In this document: one piece after another, positions 36,111 to 45,901 of the stretch
Layout of the letters: each line of letters starts with the position of its first letter
Position numbering within the stretch: position 1 is the first letter of the stretch
Notes under the pieces: model-generated
What the model was told of the DNA's origin: nothing
The model's input: only the letters and a program-made list of their open reading frames with translations
The model's database searches: none
Translations under genes and position numbers: made by a program
NCBI GenBank assembly: GCA_014376765.1
Contig: JACMQX010000261.1
Span: 1-47,816, forward strand
DNA from: Ramlibacter sp.
GTDB lineage: Bacteria; Pseudomonadota; Gammaproteobacteria; Burkholderiales; Burkholderiaceae_C
Direction of reading: 5' to 3'
Length of the DNA stretch: 47,816 nt

Positions 36111-38423
36111 ATGACAGGCAACTCAGCGCTGATTCTTGCGCTCGTATGCGGGCTGGTGGCCGTGGGTTACGGCATCTGGGCTCGCGGGTGGATTCTTTCC
36201 CAGGACGCAGGCAATGCCCGCATGCAGGAAATTGCAGCGGCCATCCAGACCGGCGCAGCGGCTTACCTCGCACGCCAATACAAGACGATCACCATCGTCG
36301 GCGTCGTGCTCGCCATCCTCATCGGTATCTTTCTTGACGGCATGACAGCCGTCGGCTTTGTGATCGGCGCGGTGCTCTCGGGCGCTTGCGGCTTCATCGG
36401 CATGAACGTGTCCGTGCGCGCCAATGTGCGCACGGCGCAAGCTGCCACACACGGCATCGGCCCGGCACTGGACGTGGCCTTTCGTGGCGGCGCCATCACC
36501 GGCATGCTGGTGGTTGGCCTCGGCCTGTTGGGCGTTACCGGGTTCTACTGGTTCCTCACGGGCAACGGCAATTTCACGCCGGATCGCACCCTGGCCAGCC
36601 TGCTGAACCCGATGATTGGCTTTGCCTTTGGCTCCTCGCTGATCTCGATTTTTGCGCGCCTGGGCGGCGGCATCTTCACCAAGGGCGCTGACGTCGGCGC
36701 TGACCTGGTGGGCAAGGTGGAAGCCGGCATTCCTGAAGACGACCCGCGCAACCCCGCCGTGATTGCCGACAACGTCGGCGACAACGTGGGCGACTGCGCC
36801 GGCATGGCCGCCGACCTGTTCGAGACCTACGCCGTCACGCTGATCGCCACCATGGTGCTGGGCGCCCTGCTGCTGTCCGGTGCCGGCGCCACGGCCGCTG
36901 TGTACCCGCTGGCACTGGGCGGCGTGTCCATCATCGCCTCCATCATTGGCTGCTTCTTCGTCAAGGCCTCGCCCGGCATGAAGAACGTGATGCCGGCCTT
37001 GTACAAGGGCCTGGCGATTGCCGGTGTGCTCTCCCTCATCGCGTTTTACTTCGTGACACTGTGGCTCATGCCTGACAACGCCGTCACCGCCACCGGCACG
37101 CAAATGCGCCTGTTCGGCGCCTGCGCTGTGGGTCTGGTGCTGACCGGTGCGCTGGTCTGGGTGACCGAGTACTACACCGGCACACAGTACGCGCCGGTGC
37201 GCCACATTGCGCAAGCATCCACGACCGGCCACGGCACCAACATCATTGCGGGCCTGGGCGTGTCAATGCGCTCGACGGCCTGGCCGGTGATTTTTGTCTG
37301 CATCGCCATCCTCTGCTCCTTCAAGCTGGCTGGCCTCTACGGTATTGCCATTGCGGCAACGTCCATGCTCAGCATGGCGGGCATTGTGGTCGCGCTGGAC
37401 GCCTACGGCCCCATCACCGACAACGCCGGTGGCATTGCCGAGATGGCCGACCTGCCCGCCAGCGTGCGCGACGTCACCGACCCGCTGGACGCGGTGGGCA
37501 ACACCACCAAGGCCGTGACCAAGGGCTACGCCATCGGCTCGGCGGGCCTGGCCGCGCTGGTGCTGTTTGCCGACTACACCCACAAGCTGGAGAGTTATGG
37601 CCGCGCCATCAGCTTTGATTTGTCTGACCCGATGGTGATCGTGGGCCTGTTCATTGGCGGCCTGATCCCCTACCTGTTTGGCGCCATGGCAATGGAGGCC
37701 GTGGGCCGCGCTGCCGGCGCTGTGGTGGTGGAAGTGCGCCGCCAGTTCCGCGAAATCAAGGGCATCATGGACGGCACGGGCAAGCCCGAGTACGACACTG
37801 CCGTCGACATGCTGACCACGGCTGCCATCAAGGAAATGATGATTCCGTCGCTGCTGCCGGTGGTGGTGCCTATCGTGGTGGGCCTGGTGCTCGGCCCCAA
37901 GGCGCTGGGCGGTTTGCTGATGGGCACCATCGTCACCGGTCTGTTCGTCGCCATTTCCATGTGCACCGGTGGCGGGGCCTGGGACAACGCCAAGAAGTTC
38001 ATTGAAGACGGCAACCACGGCGGCAAGGGCTCTGATGCCCACAAGGCTGCTGTGACCGGCGACACGGTGGGCGACCCTTACAAGGACACCGCCGGCCCGG
38101 CAATCAACCCGCTGATCAAAATCATCAACATCGTGGCGCTGCTGATCGTGCCGCTGATGATGAAGTTCCATGGCGGCGACATGGCTGACGCGCACGCTGC
38201 GCCTGTGACCGCGCCTGCCAGCATGAGCGCGCCAGCCGCCAAAAGCGCACCGGCCGCCGTGCCGATGAGCTCAGCGCCTGCGGCTTCCATCCCTGACCCC
38301 TTGAAGACCACGCCCACGGTCATGCCGCCCGCCGGTATGCCCGCAGCGTCGGCGTCAGGCGCGATGTCTACCGGCGAGCCCAATGCTGCCGTGGCCATGC
38401 CCGCTTCTGCGGCCAAGAAGTAG
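36111..38423 (+). CDS. hppA: K+-insensitive pyrophosphate-energised proton pump
   Basis: This membrane-bound pyrophosphatase couples PPi hydrolysis to H+ export. I start at MTGNSALIL (36111), with GAGGAG 7 bp upstream; the frame further up is not membrane-like. The 770 residues have many transmembrane helices, the substrate motif [12 protein letters not shown] (about 219-230) and [14 protein letters not shown]. Lys467 in GNTTKA (463-468) is the diagnostic residue of the K+-independent H+-pumping subfamily. The roughly 80-residue C-terminal tail rich in Ala, Met, Pro and Ser is beyond the normal family end. It is divergent from the soluble ppa. Confidence 0.96.
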   Translation: MTGNSALILALVCGLVAVGYGIWARGWILSQDAGNARMQEIAAAIQTGAAAYLARQYKTITIVGVVLAILIGIFLDGMTAVGFVIGAVLSGACGFIGMNVSVRANVRTAQAATHGIGPALDVAFRGGAITGMLVVGLGLLGVTGFYWFLTGNGNFTPDRTLASLLNPMIGFAFGSSLISIFARLGGGIFTKGADVGADLVGKVEAGIPEDDPRNPAVIADNVGDNVGDCAGMAADLFETYAVTLIATMVLGALLLSGAGATAAVYPLALGGVSIIASIIGCFFVKASPGMKNVMPALYKGLAIAGVLSLIAFYFVTLWLMPDNAVTATGTQMRLFGACAVGLVLTGALVWVTEYYTGTQYAPVRHIAQASTTGHGTNIIAGLGVSMRSTAWPVIFVCIAILCSFKLAGLYGIAIAATSMLSMAGIVVALDAYGPITDNAGGIAEMADLPASVRDVTDPLDAVGNTTKAVTKGYAIGSAGLAALVLFADYTHKLESYGRAISFDLSDPMVIVGLFIGGLIPYLFGAMAMEAVGRAAGAVVVEVRRQFREIKGIMDGTGKPEYDTAVDMLTTAAIKEMMIPSLLPVVVPIVVGLVLGPKALGGLLMGTIVTGLFVAISMCTGGGAWDNAKKFIEDGNHGGKGSDAHKAAVTGDTVGDPYKDTAGPAINPLIKIINIVALLIVPLMMKFHGGDMADAHAAPVTAPASMSAPAAKSAPAAVPMSSAPAASIPDPLKTTPTVMPPAGMPAASASGAMSTGEPNAAVAMPASAAKK

Positions 38424-38438
38424 GCCTGCAGCCCCCAC

Positions 38439-38466
38439 AAAAAAACCCGCCTCCGGCGGGTTTTTT
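38439..38466 (+). terminator. Intrinsic terminator after hppA
   Basis: The stem CCCGCC / GGCGGG (38446-38451 and 38455-38460) with a 3-nt loop is flanked by A7 and T6, so it can work in both directions. It begins 16 bp after the hppA stop. Confidence 0.95.
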
Positions 38467-38586
38467 CATGCTGCTTTCAGGCCCCGCTTATCGCAGCACT
38501 GGTTTAAGCGCTGAGGCACGCGGCGGCCAACGCCTCCGGCGCGACGGGCGTAGCTTCGAATGACGCCCTTACTCCCACAGGCAGGA

Positions 38587-38608
38587 CGCCGCAGGCGCTG
38601 CTATTGAA
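38587..38608 (-). repeat. Intergenic short repeat (family B, copy 2)
   Basis: This is the inverted copy of 32704-32725 (21 of 22 bases match). It lies in the 230-bp gap between hppA and the phospholipase D gene, downstream of the hppA terminator. Nothing else in 38467-38653 could be named. Confidence 0.5.
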
Positions 38609-38653
38609 AAGACCAGCAGCCTGGACGCGTGAGACAGGGCCTTGGCGCCGCGG

Positions 38654-40246
38654 TCACAAAAGCATCTCAGGCACGAATGGCGCAATCACCCGGTTGTACA
38701 GCCGCTTAAAAAACCCCGATTCCGGCTCGGTCGTCAAAATCACTTCCTTCTCGCCGTCATTGGTCAGCCACTCGATCACCTCGCTGTCCTTTTGCAGGCG
38801 CAGCCGGTAGGAGTTTTGCAGCTTGCTGATATTGATGACCCGGAGCATCTCGCGGGCCAGCTGCGGGCTATCGACCACCACGCCCATCTCGGTGTTCTGC
38901 GTGGCCGAGCGCGGGTCCAGGTTCATGGAGCCGATGAATATCTTCTGGCGGTCAATGGCGGCGGTCTTGGCATGCAACCGGCCCAGCGACTTGCCAAAGC
39001 TGCCAAAGCGGCTGCTGGCCGTGGTGCGCTCCGGGCTGAGCTCATACAGATCCGCCCCGCTTTGCAGCAAGCGCGTGCGATAGCGTACGTAGCCCGTGTG
39101 CACCAGGGGCTCATCATTGGCTGCCAGTGAATTGGTCAACAAGGTGAGCTTGACGTTGCGGCGCGCCAGGTCGTTGAACGCGGCCATGCCACCTTCGCCG
39201 GGCACCAGGTAGGGCGAGGTGATGTCCACCTCCGACTTGGCCTCCATCAGCAGGCCCCAGACCTTCATGGTCACGCTGGTGGACAGCGCCTCCTCGGGGG
39301 TCATGGTGGCCGGCTTGGTCGGCGGGTCGGCAATCGCGCGGGCCTCACCCCAAAGCAGGCCCAGACGGCCCGCGTCAAGCTCCTCGGCAACGGGGCCATA
39401 ACCCAGGATGTCGGCAGGCGGCAGCACGATTTTTGGCACTGGCGCGGCCATGCCGACCCAACGGTCAAACTCGGCCGCGCCAGGCGGCCGGCCGGACGGA
39501 CCCTCTTTCGAACGCACGATGTCCTGAACTGGCCAGACCTGCTCGCTGTTCCAGTAGCTGAAAAAGATGGACTCCAGCTGGGGCACGACCTTTCCCACCA
39601 CCAGGGCATCCATATCGATAAAGTTCTGCGTGGCGTTCAGGCTGAAGTACTCGTCCGCAATATTGCGCCCGCCCACCACCGCCATGACACCATCGGCCAT
39701 GAACAGCTTGTTGTGCATGCGGTGATTGAGCCGCCCGATCTCCGACGGTGAAGCAAGAAACCGCGACAGAAAACCGTCCCGCCCGCAACAAAACGGGTTG
39801 TACAGCCGCACGTCCACGTTGGGCGTGTTCGACAGCGCCAGCAGCAGGTCCTGGCTGTGTGCGGTGTAGAGATCGTCCACCAGAATGCGCACCTTGACAC
39901 CCCGGCCCGCCGCCTCCCGCAGCGAACGCAACAGCAGCCGGCCAGTGGCGTCGTTTTCAAGCTGGTAGTACTGGACTGCGAGGGAATGTTCGGCGCGCTG
40001 CGCGAGCTGGATCCGCGCGTCCAGCGAATAAACACCCAGCGGCATGAGCCGGAAGCCCGAGTGCTCGCCCGGCGGCGTGGAGGCAGCCGCGGTGCGCGCG
40101 AGCTTGCCCGTGGCGTCTGCTGCGGCGGGGCGGTCCAGCGGGCGTTCACGCGGCATGGGCAGGGTGCCGCAGGCAGACAGCAGCAGCACCAGCGCGGCGA
40201 CTGCGGCCGCGCGCACCAGATGGATGAATGGTTTCATGGGGGTCAT
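38654..40246 (-). CDS. Phospholipase D-family lipoprotein (cardiolipin synthase-like)
   Basis: This 530-residue protein has two HKD motifs, HNKLFMAD (178-185) and HAKTAAID (425-432), each followed by a conserved Gly/Asn segment (VVGGRN, IGSMNLD). This is the active-site pair of the PLD superfamily, close to the ClsC (YmdC) type of cardiolipin synthase. The start at 40246 has AGGA 6 bp upstream. A signal sequence ends in a lipobox LLSAC with Cys26, so the protein should be lipidated and face the periplasm. It could be a cardiolipin synthase or a phospholipase; no YmdB-like partner is adjacent. Confidence 0.87.
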   Translation of the reverse strand: MTPMKPFIHLVRAAAVAALVLLLSACGTLPMPRERPLDRPAAADATGKLARTAAASTPPGEHSGFRLMPLGVYSLDARIQLAQRAEHSLAVQYYQLENDATGRLLLRSLREAAGRGVKVRILVDDLYTAHSQDLLLALSNTPNVDVRLYNPFCCGRDGFLSRFLASPSEIGRLNHRMHNKLFMADGVMAVVGGRNIADEYFSLNATQNFIDMDALVVGKVVPQLESIFFSYWNSEQVWPVQDIVRSKEGPSGRPPGAAEFDRWVGMAAPVPKIVLPPADILGYGPVAEELDAGRLGLLWGEARAIADPPTKPATMTPEEALSTSVTMKVWGLLMEAKSEVDITSPYLVPGEGGMAAFNDLARRNVKLTLLTNSLAANDEPLVHTGYVRYRTRLLQSGADLYELSPERTTASSRFGSFGKSLGRLHAKTAAIDRQKIFIGSMNLDPRSATQNTEMGVVVDSPQLAREMLRVINISKLQNSYRLRLQKDSEVIEWLTNDGEKEVILTTEPESGFFKRLYNRVIAPFVPEMLL

Positions 40247-40405
40247 GTTTTTTCCTGGCTGTGCCACAAGGGATACGTACCTTGTGGCGCTACGGTTTCA
40301 ACAACACCCGTTAATTTCCCTGTTGCCCGCTCAGGGCCATGGCTCAGACCTTTGCCGTCTCGATAGCAGTGATAAAGTCGTGCCAGCAACCGGGGGGCTT
40401 ACAAA

Positions 40406-40951
40406 ATGGCACCATTGTCCACACTTCGAAACTTTTCAATTCTCGCAGCCGCCTGTGCACTGATGGCGCCAGCGTACGCCGCCCTCGACATTGGCGAGGC
40501 AGCGCCCAGGTTCACCGCCAACGCAGCCGTAGCGGGCAAGACGTTTCGCTATTCACTGGCCGACGCGCTGGCCAAGGGGCCTGTGGTGGTCTATTTCTTC
40601 CCCGCCGCAGACTCAGCTGATTGCTCGATCGAGGCGCACGCCTTTGCTGAAGCCATTGACCAGTTCACCGCATTGGGGGCCACCGTGATTGGTGTGTCGG
40701 CAGACGACATCGGCACTTTGACGAAGTTCTCGGTCAGGGCCTGCAATGGGAAGTTTCCGGTGGCCTCTGATGAGTCAAAATCCGTCATCCGCAGCTTTGA
40801 CGCGCTGATGCAAACCCGGCCGGACTTTGCGAACCGGCTCTCGTATGTGATCGCAAGCGATGGCCGCATCGCCTATTTCTACCAGAACCTCAACCCCGAC
40901 CGCCATGTGGAACGCATGCTGGGCGCAGTCCGCGCCTTGCAAAAGCCCTGA
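40406..40951 (+). CDS. Exported peroxiredoxin (AhpC/TSA-type thiol peroxidase)
   Basis: This 181-residue protein has a signal peptide ending Ala-Tyr-Ala (1-25) and a thioredoxin-like peroxiredoxin domain. Cys73 lies in FFPAADSADCSIEAHAF, matching the peroxidatic PxxxT/SxxC motif with Ser in place of Thr. A second Cys113 (RACNGKF) could resolve the sulfenic acid. It should reduce peroxides in the periplasm. It is divergent from the phospholipase D lipoprotein (159-bp gap) and followed after 37 bp by the PF10118 gene. Confidence 0.87.
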   Translation: MAPLSTLRNFSILAAACALMAPAYAALDIGEAAPRFTANAAVAGKTFRYSLADALAKGPVVVYFFPAADSADCSIEAHAFAEAIDQFTALGATVIGVSADDIGTLTKFSVRACNGKFPVASDESKSVIRSFDALMQTRPDFANRLSYVIASDGRIAYFYQNLNPDRHVERMLGAVRALQKP

Positions 40952-40988
40952 AGGCTGGCGACACCGGCCAACATCTGACTGACCACGC

Positions 40989-41813
40989 ATGACCGACCTT
41001 GTAATACGCCGCCTGCTGATCGACCTCGAAGCGCCAATCGAGCGCCACTGGTGCGGGGGCGACGCCTTTCGCACGGCCCTGTTCAACGCCCTCTCGATGA
41101 GCTTTCCGGTGGGTGAACAGTTCTTCATCGACTCCGTACGCAACGGCTACAAAGCGCTGCCCGAAGAGCGGCAGGCCCGCTTCAAGGAAGAAGTCCAGGG
41201 TTTCATTGGCCAGGAGGCCACCCACCGGCGCGTCCATGCCATGTTCAACGGCCACCTGGAGCGCCAGGGACTGGTCAACGACTGGGCGCCGCGTGCGCAA
41301 CAGCGCATGAAGCTGATGGACGGGCTGGACCCGCGCCACCACCTGGGCATCACCGCTGCCAACGAGCATTTCACCGCCATCATGGCCGAGTGGATGCTGC
41401 GCAACGGAGACCTGCTGGGCAGCAGCGACACCCGGCTGCAGACCATGTGGTTGTGGCACAGCGCCGAAGAGGCGGAACACAAGTCCACCGCGTTTGACCT
41501 CTACCAGGCCCTGGGCGGCAGCCATGAGTGGCGCATCACCTGGTTCCGCCGCATCACCACCATCTTTCTGGTAGACACCTTGCGCCAGACTGTCAACAAC
41601 CTGCGGCGTGACAGGACGTTGTGGAAGTTGAGCACCTGGCGGAGCGCGGCCAGCTACCTGTTTGGAAAACGCGGCCTGGTGCGCCAGACATACCGCCCCT
41701 GGCGCGAATACCTGCGCCGGGACTTCCACCCGGCGCAGCAGGAAAGCGGGTTGTCGAGCCGCTGGTTGGCGGACAACAGCGGCCAGTATTCAGTGGTGGG
41801 CGCTGCGGCCTGA
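40989..41813 (+). CDS. Predicted metal-dependent hydrolase (PF10118)
   Basis: This 274-residue protein is of the PF10118 family. His and Glu-rich helices resemble a di-metal four-helix site: FPVGEQFFI (about 39-47), GQEATHRRVH (about 74-83), ANEHFTA (about 118-124) and HSAEEAEHKSTAFD (about 158-171). The family is called a metal-dependent hydrolase, but its reaction is not established to my knowledge; a ferritin-like oxidase is an alternative reading. It probably shares a transcript with the upstream peroxiredoxin gene. Confidence 0.85.
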   Translation: MTDLVIRRLLIDLEAPIERHWCGGDAFRTALFNALSMSFPVGEQFFIDSVRNGYKALPEERQARFKEEVQGFIGQEATHRRVHAMFNGHLERQGLVNDWAPRAQQRMKLMDGLDPRHHLGITAANEHFTAIMAEWMLRNGDLLGSSDTRLQTMWLWHSAEEAEHKSTAFDLYQALGGSHEWRITWFRRITTIFLVDTLRQTVNNLRRDRTLWKLSTWRSAASYLFGKRGLVRQTYRPWREYLRRDFHPAQQESGLSSRWLADNSGQYSVVGAAA

Positions 41814-41868
41814 CGCGCACGTTCGCGCCACCACGGATCCCAAATCGGGTCGGGGATGACAGGCTGCC

Positions 41869-42390
41869 TCAACCCTGCAGCGTCTCCGGCAACCTCACCG
41901 GACCGACCCGCGCCTCAATGGCTGCTTGCACTTCCAGCCGCAGTTTGAGCGCAAACCCCGCTTCCGCAATCACAAACAGCGGCCCTATCAACAAGCCCAC
42001 CATGTCGTCCACAAACGCGGGCTTCTTGCCCTCGTAATAGTGGCCGATGAACTGGATCACCCAGCCCACCACGAACAGGCCCACACCGGCTGTGAGCCAC
42101 ACGGCTGTGCCCTGCATTGCAAACCACTGGCCCACAGCGAGGTTCAGCGCCATCTGCAAGGCCATGGCGATGCCCAATCGAAAGTCGAGGCGGAAATAAA
42201 ACACCGCAGCAGCCAGGGAGGCCAGCAGCGCCAGGCTGAGCGGCAGGTTGCCCACCATCAAGCTGGGCCGCGACAGCATTGTGGTGACGGCCAGCATGAT
42301 CATCGGCACGCCGACAAAGTGGCTGGCGATATTGCGCGGGTCGCGGTGGCAGGCGCCGTATTGCGCAAGCTGATCGATCAGGGTTTTCAT
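41869..42390 (-). CDS. DUF962 (Mpo1-like) membrane protein
   Basis: This is a 173-residue integral membrane protein with four to five hydrophobic segments and the family motifs HRDPRNIASHFVGVP (near 15-30) and QFIGHYYEGKKPA (near 115-127), whose His residues bind Fe(II) in yeast Mpo1. Mpo1 is a dioxygenase that shortens 2-hydroxy fatty acids. The bacterial role is not known to me. The start at 42390 has AAGGAG 7 bp upstream. It is divergent from the aldehyde dehydrogenase gene with only 40 bp between. A fatty-aldehyde or acid link between the two is possible but unproven. Confidence 0.85.
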   Translation of the reverse strand: MKTLIDQLAQYGACHRDPRNIASHFVGVPMIMLAVTTMLSRPSLMVGNLPLSLALLASLAAAVFYFRLDFRLGIAMALQMALNLAVGQWFAMQGTAVWLTAGVGLFVVGWVIQFIGHYYEGKKPAFVDDMVGLLIGPLFVIAEAGFALKLRLEVQAAIEARVGPVRLPETLQG

Positions 42391-42430
42391 GGTGTCTCCT
42401 TCATAACCACTGTCCATAATAATCTTTCAC

Positions 42431-43864
42431 ATGCAACTCAACTACATTGCCAACGCATCGCTGCCCTCGTCTTCGGGCCGCACCATCCCCGTGATCGATC
42501 CGTCGGACGGCCAGGTCTTTGACGAGCTGCAACGCAGCAACGCGCAGGACATCGACAACGCCGTACGTGCCGCGCGCCAGTGCTATGACGCGGTGTGGAG
42601 CAAGCTCAGCGCGGCCGAGCGGGGGCGCCTGTTGATGCGCCTGTCTGCCAAAATCGCCGAGCATGCCGAAGAGCTGGCCATGATCGAACAGCGCGACTGC
42701 GGCAAGCCCACCAAACAGGCGCGGGCAGACTCCGCCGCGCTGGTGCGCTACTTCGAGTTTTATGCGGGCGCCTGCGACAAGTTCCATGGCGAGACCCTTC
42801 CCTACCAGGACGGCTACAGCGTCTTCACCTGGCGCGAGGCGCATGGCGTTACCGGGCACATCATTCCCTGGAACTACCCGATGCAGATCTTTGGCCGCAG
42901 CGTGGGCGGTGCGCTGGCGGCGGGCAATGTGTGCGTGGTCAAGCCGGCCGAAGACGCCTGCCTGTCGCTGCTCCGCGTGGCGCAACTGGCCGCTGAAGTG
43001 GGCTTTCCGGCGGGCGCGATCAACATCGTCACCGGCTATGGCCACGAGGTCGGGGACGCCCTGGCGCGGCATGAGGGCATTGACCACATCAGCTTTACCG
43101 GCAGTCCCAAGGTCGGCACGCTGATCCAGCAAGTGGCGGCCGAGCGGCATTGTCCGGTCACGCTGGAGCTGGGCGGCAAGAGCCCGCAGATCGTGTTTGG
43201 CGATGCCGACCTGGACGCGGTGATCCCCGTTGTCATCAACGCCATCGTGCAGAACGCCGGCCAGACCTGCTCGGCCGGCTCGCGCCTGCTGGTGGACCAC
43301 ACGATTTATGAGCCGCTGCTGGAGCGCCTGGGCAAGGCTTTTGAAAACCTGCGTGTCGGCCCCGCCGTGATGGACCTGGACGTGGGCCCGCTGATCCGCG
43401 CCAGCCAGCAGCAGCGGGTGTGGGATTTTTTGAGCGATGCGCAGGTTGCCAACATCCCCATGGTGGCGCAGGGCCAGGTGGTGGACGAGGCGCCAGACAC
43501 CGGCTTCTACCAGGCCCCCACGCTGCTGCGCGATGTGCCGGTGATGCACCGGCTGGCGCAGGAAGAGGTCTTTGGCCCGGTGCTGGCCGCCATGAGCTTT
43601 CGCGATGAAGACCAGGCGGTGGAGTTGGCCAACGCCACCCAGTTCGGCCTGGTAGCGGGCATCTGGACACGCGACGGTGCGCGCCAGTTCCGCATGGCCA
43701 AGCGGGTGAAGAGCGGGCAGGTGTTCATCAACAACTACGGCGCAGGCGGCGGTGTGGAGCTGCCGTTTGGCGGCGTCAAATCGTCTGGCTATGGGCGCGA
43801 AAAAGGCTTTGAGGCTTTGTACGGGTTCACCACGCTCAAGACGGTGGCAGTGCGCCACGGCTGA
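42431..43864 (+). CDS. NAD(P)+-dependent aldehyde dehydrogenase
   Basis: This is a 477-residue ALDH-superfamily protein with the oxyanion Asn148 (PWN), general base Glu246 (LELGGKSP), nucleophile Cys280 (GQTCSAG) and the C-terminal PFGGVKSSGYGREKG segment. It is close to betaine-/gamma-aminobutyraldehyde-type dehydrogenases in motif pattern, but the substrate cannot be assigned. It is followed after 39 bp by an SDR dehydrogenase on the same strand. An alcohol-to-acid oxidation pair is a reasonable inference. Confidence 0.93.
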   Translation: MQLNYIANASLPSSSGRTIPVIDPSDGQVFDELQRSNAQDIDNAVRAARQCYDAVWSKLSAAERGRLLMRLSAKIAEHAEELAMIEQRDCGKPTKQARADSAALVRYFEFYAGACDKFHGETLPYQDGYSVFTWREAHGVTGHIIPWNYPMQIFGRSVGGALAAGNVCVVKPAEDACLSLLRVAQLAAEVGFPAGAINIVTGYGHEVGDALARHEGIDHISFTGSPKVGTLIQQVAAERHCPVTLELGGKSPQIVFGDADLDAVIPVVINAIVQNAGQTCSAGSRLLVDHTIYEPLLERLGKAFENLRVGPAVMDLDVGPLIRASQQQRVWDFLSDAQVANIPMVAQGQVVDEAPDTGFYQAPTLLRDVPVMHRLAQEEVFGPVLAAMSFRDEDQAVELANATQFGLVAGIWTRDGARQFRMAKRVKSGQVFINNYGAGGGVELPFGGVKSSGYGREKGFEALYGFTTLKTVAVRHG

Positions 43865-43903
43865 CACCAAACAACAACCCCAACAAATTCAAGGAGACAC
43901 ATC

Positions 43904-44665
43904 ATGCGGGTGAAAGGCAAATCCATCATCGTCACAGGTTCCGGCGGCGGCATTGGCGAGGGCATTGCCCGGCGCCTGGCTGAAGAAGGCGCCCAGGTCA
44001 TCGTCAACGACATCAACGCGGCCATGGGCGAGAAAGTCGTGGCCGATATCGTGAAGGCCGGCGGCACCGCCTCTTTCTTTGCGGCTGACGTGACGAAATC
44101 TGCCGACGTGAAAGCGCTGGTAGATGCCGCAGTACAGCGCTACGGCAAGCTGGACGTCATGGTCAACAACGCCGGCTGGACGCACCGCAACCGGCCCGCG
44201 CTGGAAGTGACCGAAGAGGACTTTGACAAGTGTTACGCGGTGAACATGAAGAGCATCTACCTGTCCACGATCCACGCGGTGCCGGTGTTCCGCGCCAACA
44301 AGGGCGGCTCGTTCATCAACATCGCGTCAACCGCCGGTGTGCGGCCCCGGCCGGGTCTCACCTGGTACAACGGCTCCAAGGGCGCGGTCATCATCACCAG
44401 CAAGTCGCTGGCCGCTGAACTGGGCCCCGACAACATCCGCGTGAACTGCCTGAACCCGGTGTTCAACCCCGACACCGGCCTGTCGGCCGAATTCGCCGGC
44501 GGCCCGGTTGATGAAGAACGCAAGGCAAAGTTCCGCGCCTCGATTCCGCTTGGCCGTTTTTCAACCGCACTCGACGTGGCCAACGCCGCGCTGTACCTGG
44601 CCAGCGATGAAGCGGCCTTCATCAGCGGCGTGTGCATCGAGGTGGACGGGGCGCGCTGCGTTTGA
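43904..44665 (+). CDS. Short-chain dehydrogenase/reductase
   Basis: This 253-residue classical SDR has the cofactor motif TGSGGGIG (11-18), NNAG (88-91), active-site Asn114, Ser142, Tyr155 and Lys159 (YNGSK). Asp36 in IVNDIN suggests NAD(H) preference. AAGGAGA at about 43891-43897 is the ribosome site. It is downstream of the aldehyde dehydrogenase and probably acts in the same catabolic or detoxification step; the substrate is unknown. Confidence 0.93.
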   Translation: MRVKGKSIIVTGSGGGIGEGIARRLAEEGAQVIVNDINAAMGEKVVADIVKAGGTASFFAADVTKSADVKALVDAAVQRYGKLDVMVNNAGWTHRNRPALEVTEEDFDKCYAVNMKSIYLSTIHAVPVFRANKGGSFINIASTAGVRPRPGLTWYNGSKGAVIITSKSLAAELGPDNIRVNCLNPVFNPDTGLSAEFAGGPVDEERKAKFRASIPLGRFSTALDVANAALYLASDEAAFISGVCIEVDGARCV

Positions 44666-44763
44666 TCGTAGCCCCGGTGCATCGTCCGTGAGCCGGTTTA
44701 CCCGGCGGCACTGCGCCCGTCATGGGCGTTACAAGGGCATCACTTAACTGGGACAATCATGTC

Positions 44764-45879
44764 ATGTCCGAACGCGTCATCCCTCTCATAGACTACCGAA
44801 TCGCCTCGCTGGCAGCCAGGCTGCCGGCGCAGCCGGTTGGGGCGACAGGGCTGTTGGTCGACACACTGGGCCGACCGTTGAATGACCTGCGCAACAGCGT
44901 TACTGACCGCTGCAACTTTCGCTGTAGCTACTGCATGCCAAAAGAGGTGTTCGACAAGGACTACCCCTACCTGCCGCATTCGTCCCTGCTGAGTTTTGAG
45001 GAAATCACCCGCCTGGCGTCGCAGTTCGTGGCCCATGGCGTGCGCAAGATCCGCCTGACCGGCGGTGAGCCGCTGCTGCGCAAAAACCTGGAAGTGCTGG
45101 TGGCGCAACTGGCCGCGCTGCGCACCTTAGACGGCGCGCCGCTGGACCTTACCCTCACCACCAACGGCTCGCTACTGCAGCGCAAGGCCAGGGCCCTGAA
45201 AGACGCCGGCCTGCAACGCGTCACAGTCAGCCTGGACGGGCTGGACGACGCCGTGTTCCGCAGCATGAACGATGTGGACTTTCCGGTGGCTGAAGTGCTC
45301 AAGGGCATTGACGCTGCGCAGGCTGCGGGGCTGCAGTCCATCAAGGTGAACATGGTGGTCAAACGCGGCACCAATGATCATGAAATTTTGCCGATGGCCC
45401 GCCATTTCAAGGGCACCGGCGTGACGCTGCGCTTCATCGAGTACATGGACGTTGGCGCCACCAATGGCTGGCGCATGAATGAGGTCATGCCGTCTGCCGA
45501 GGTGGTGCAGCGCATCAGCGCTGAACTGCCGCTGGTCCAGCTGGAGCCGTCTGCGCCCGGCGAAACGGCCCAGCGCTGGGGTTACGCCAACGGCGGCGGC
45601 GAAATCGGCGTCATCAGCAGCGTGACGCAGGCTTTCTGCGGCGACTGCAACCGCGCCCGCCTGTCCACTGAAGGCAAGCTCTACCTGTGCCTGTTCGCCT
45701 CCCAGGGCCACGACCTGCGCGCCTTGCTGCGAGGCGGCGCGTCTGATGCAGACCTGGCCTCCGCCATCGGCCACATCTGGCAGGGCCGCAGCGACCGCTA
45801 CTCGGAGTTGCGCGCCAGCCTGCCTGCGGAAGCAGGTGGCGGCGCGCGGCGGGTTGAGATGAGCTACATCGGCGGCTAA
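44764..45879 (+). CDS. moaA: GTP 3',8-cyclase MoaA
   Basis: This radical SAM enzyme starts molybdopterin synthesis by cyclising GTP. From MSERVIPL (44764) it has 371 residues, with the N-terminal cluster Cys50, Cys54 and Cys57, the C-terminal cluster Cys292, Cys295 and Cys309, the SAM-binding LTGGEPLLR and the essential C-terminal Gly-Gly. An upstream in-frame ATG (44722) is possible, but its codons are not conserved. It is the first gene of the moaA-mobA-moeA operon. The 98-bp leader is too short and lacks the pattern of a Moco riboswitch. Confidence 0.97.
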   Translation: MSERVIPLIDYRIASLAARLPAQPVGATGLLVDTLGRPLNDLRNSVTDRCNFRCSYCMPKEVFDKDYPYLPHSSLLSFEEITRLASQFVAHGVRKIRLTGGEPLLRKNLEVLVAQLAALRTLDGAPLDLTLTTNGSLLQRKARALKDAGLQRVTVSLDGLDDAVFRSMNDVDFPVAEVLKGIDAAQAAGLQSIKVNMVVKRGTNDHEILPMARHFKGTGVTLRFIEYMDVGATNGWRMNEVMPSAEVVQRISAELPLVQLEPSAPGETAQRWGYANGGGEIGVISSVTQAFCGDCNRARLSTEGKLYLCLFASQGHDLRALLRGGASDADLASAIGHIWQGRSDRYSELRASLPAEAGGGARRVEMSYIGG

Positions 45880-45901
45880 AGCACATGGCATACAAGACAA
45901 G

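Noticed and set aside
42401-43870. 489-codon minus-strand frame opposite the aldehyde dehydrogenase
   Set aside because: The sense strand has all ALDH catalytic residues.
44666-44763. Molybdenum-cofactor riboswitch before moaA
   Set aside because: The 98-bp gap is too short and I could not find the expected multi-stem pattern.
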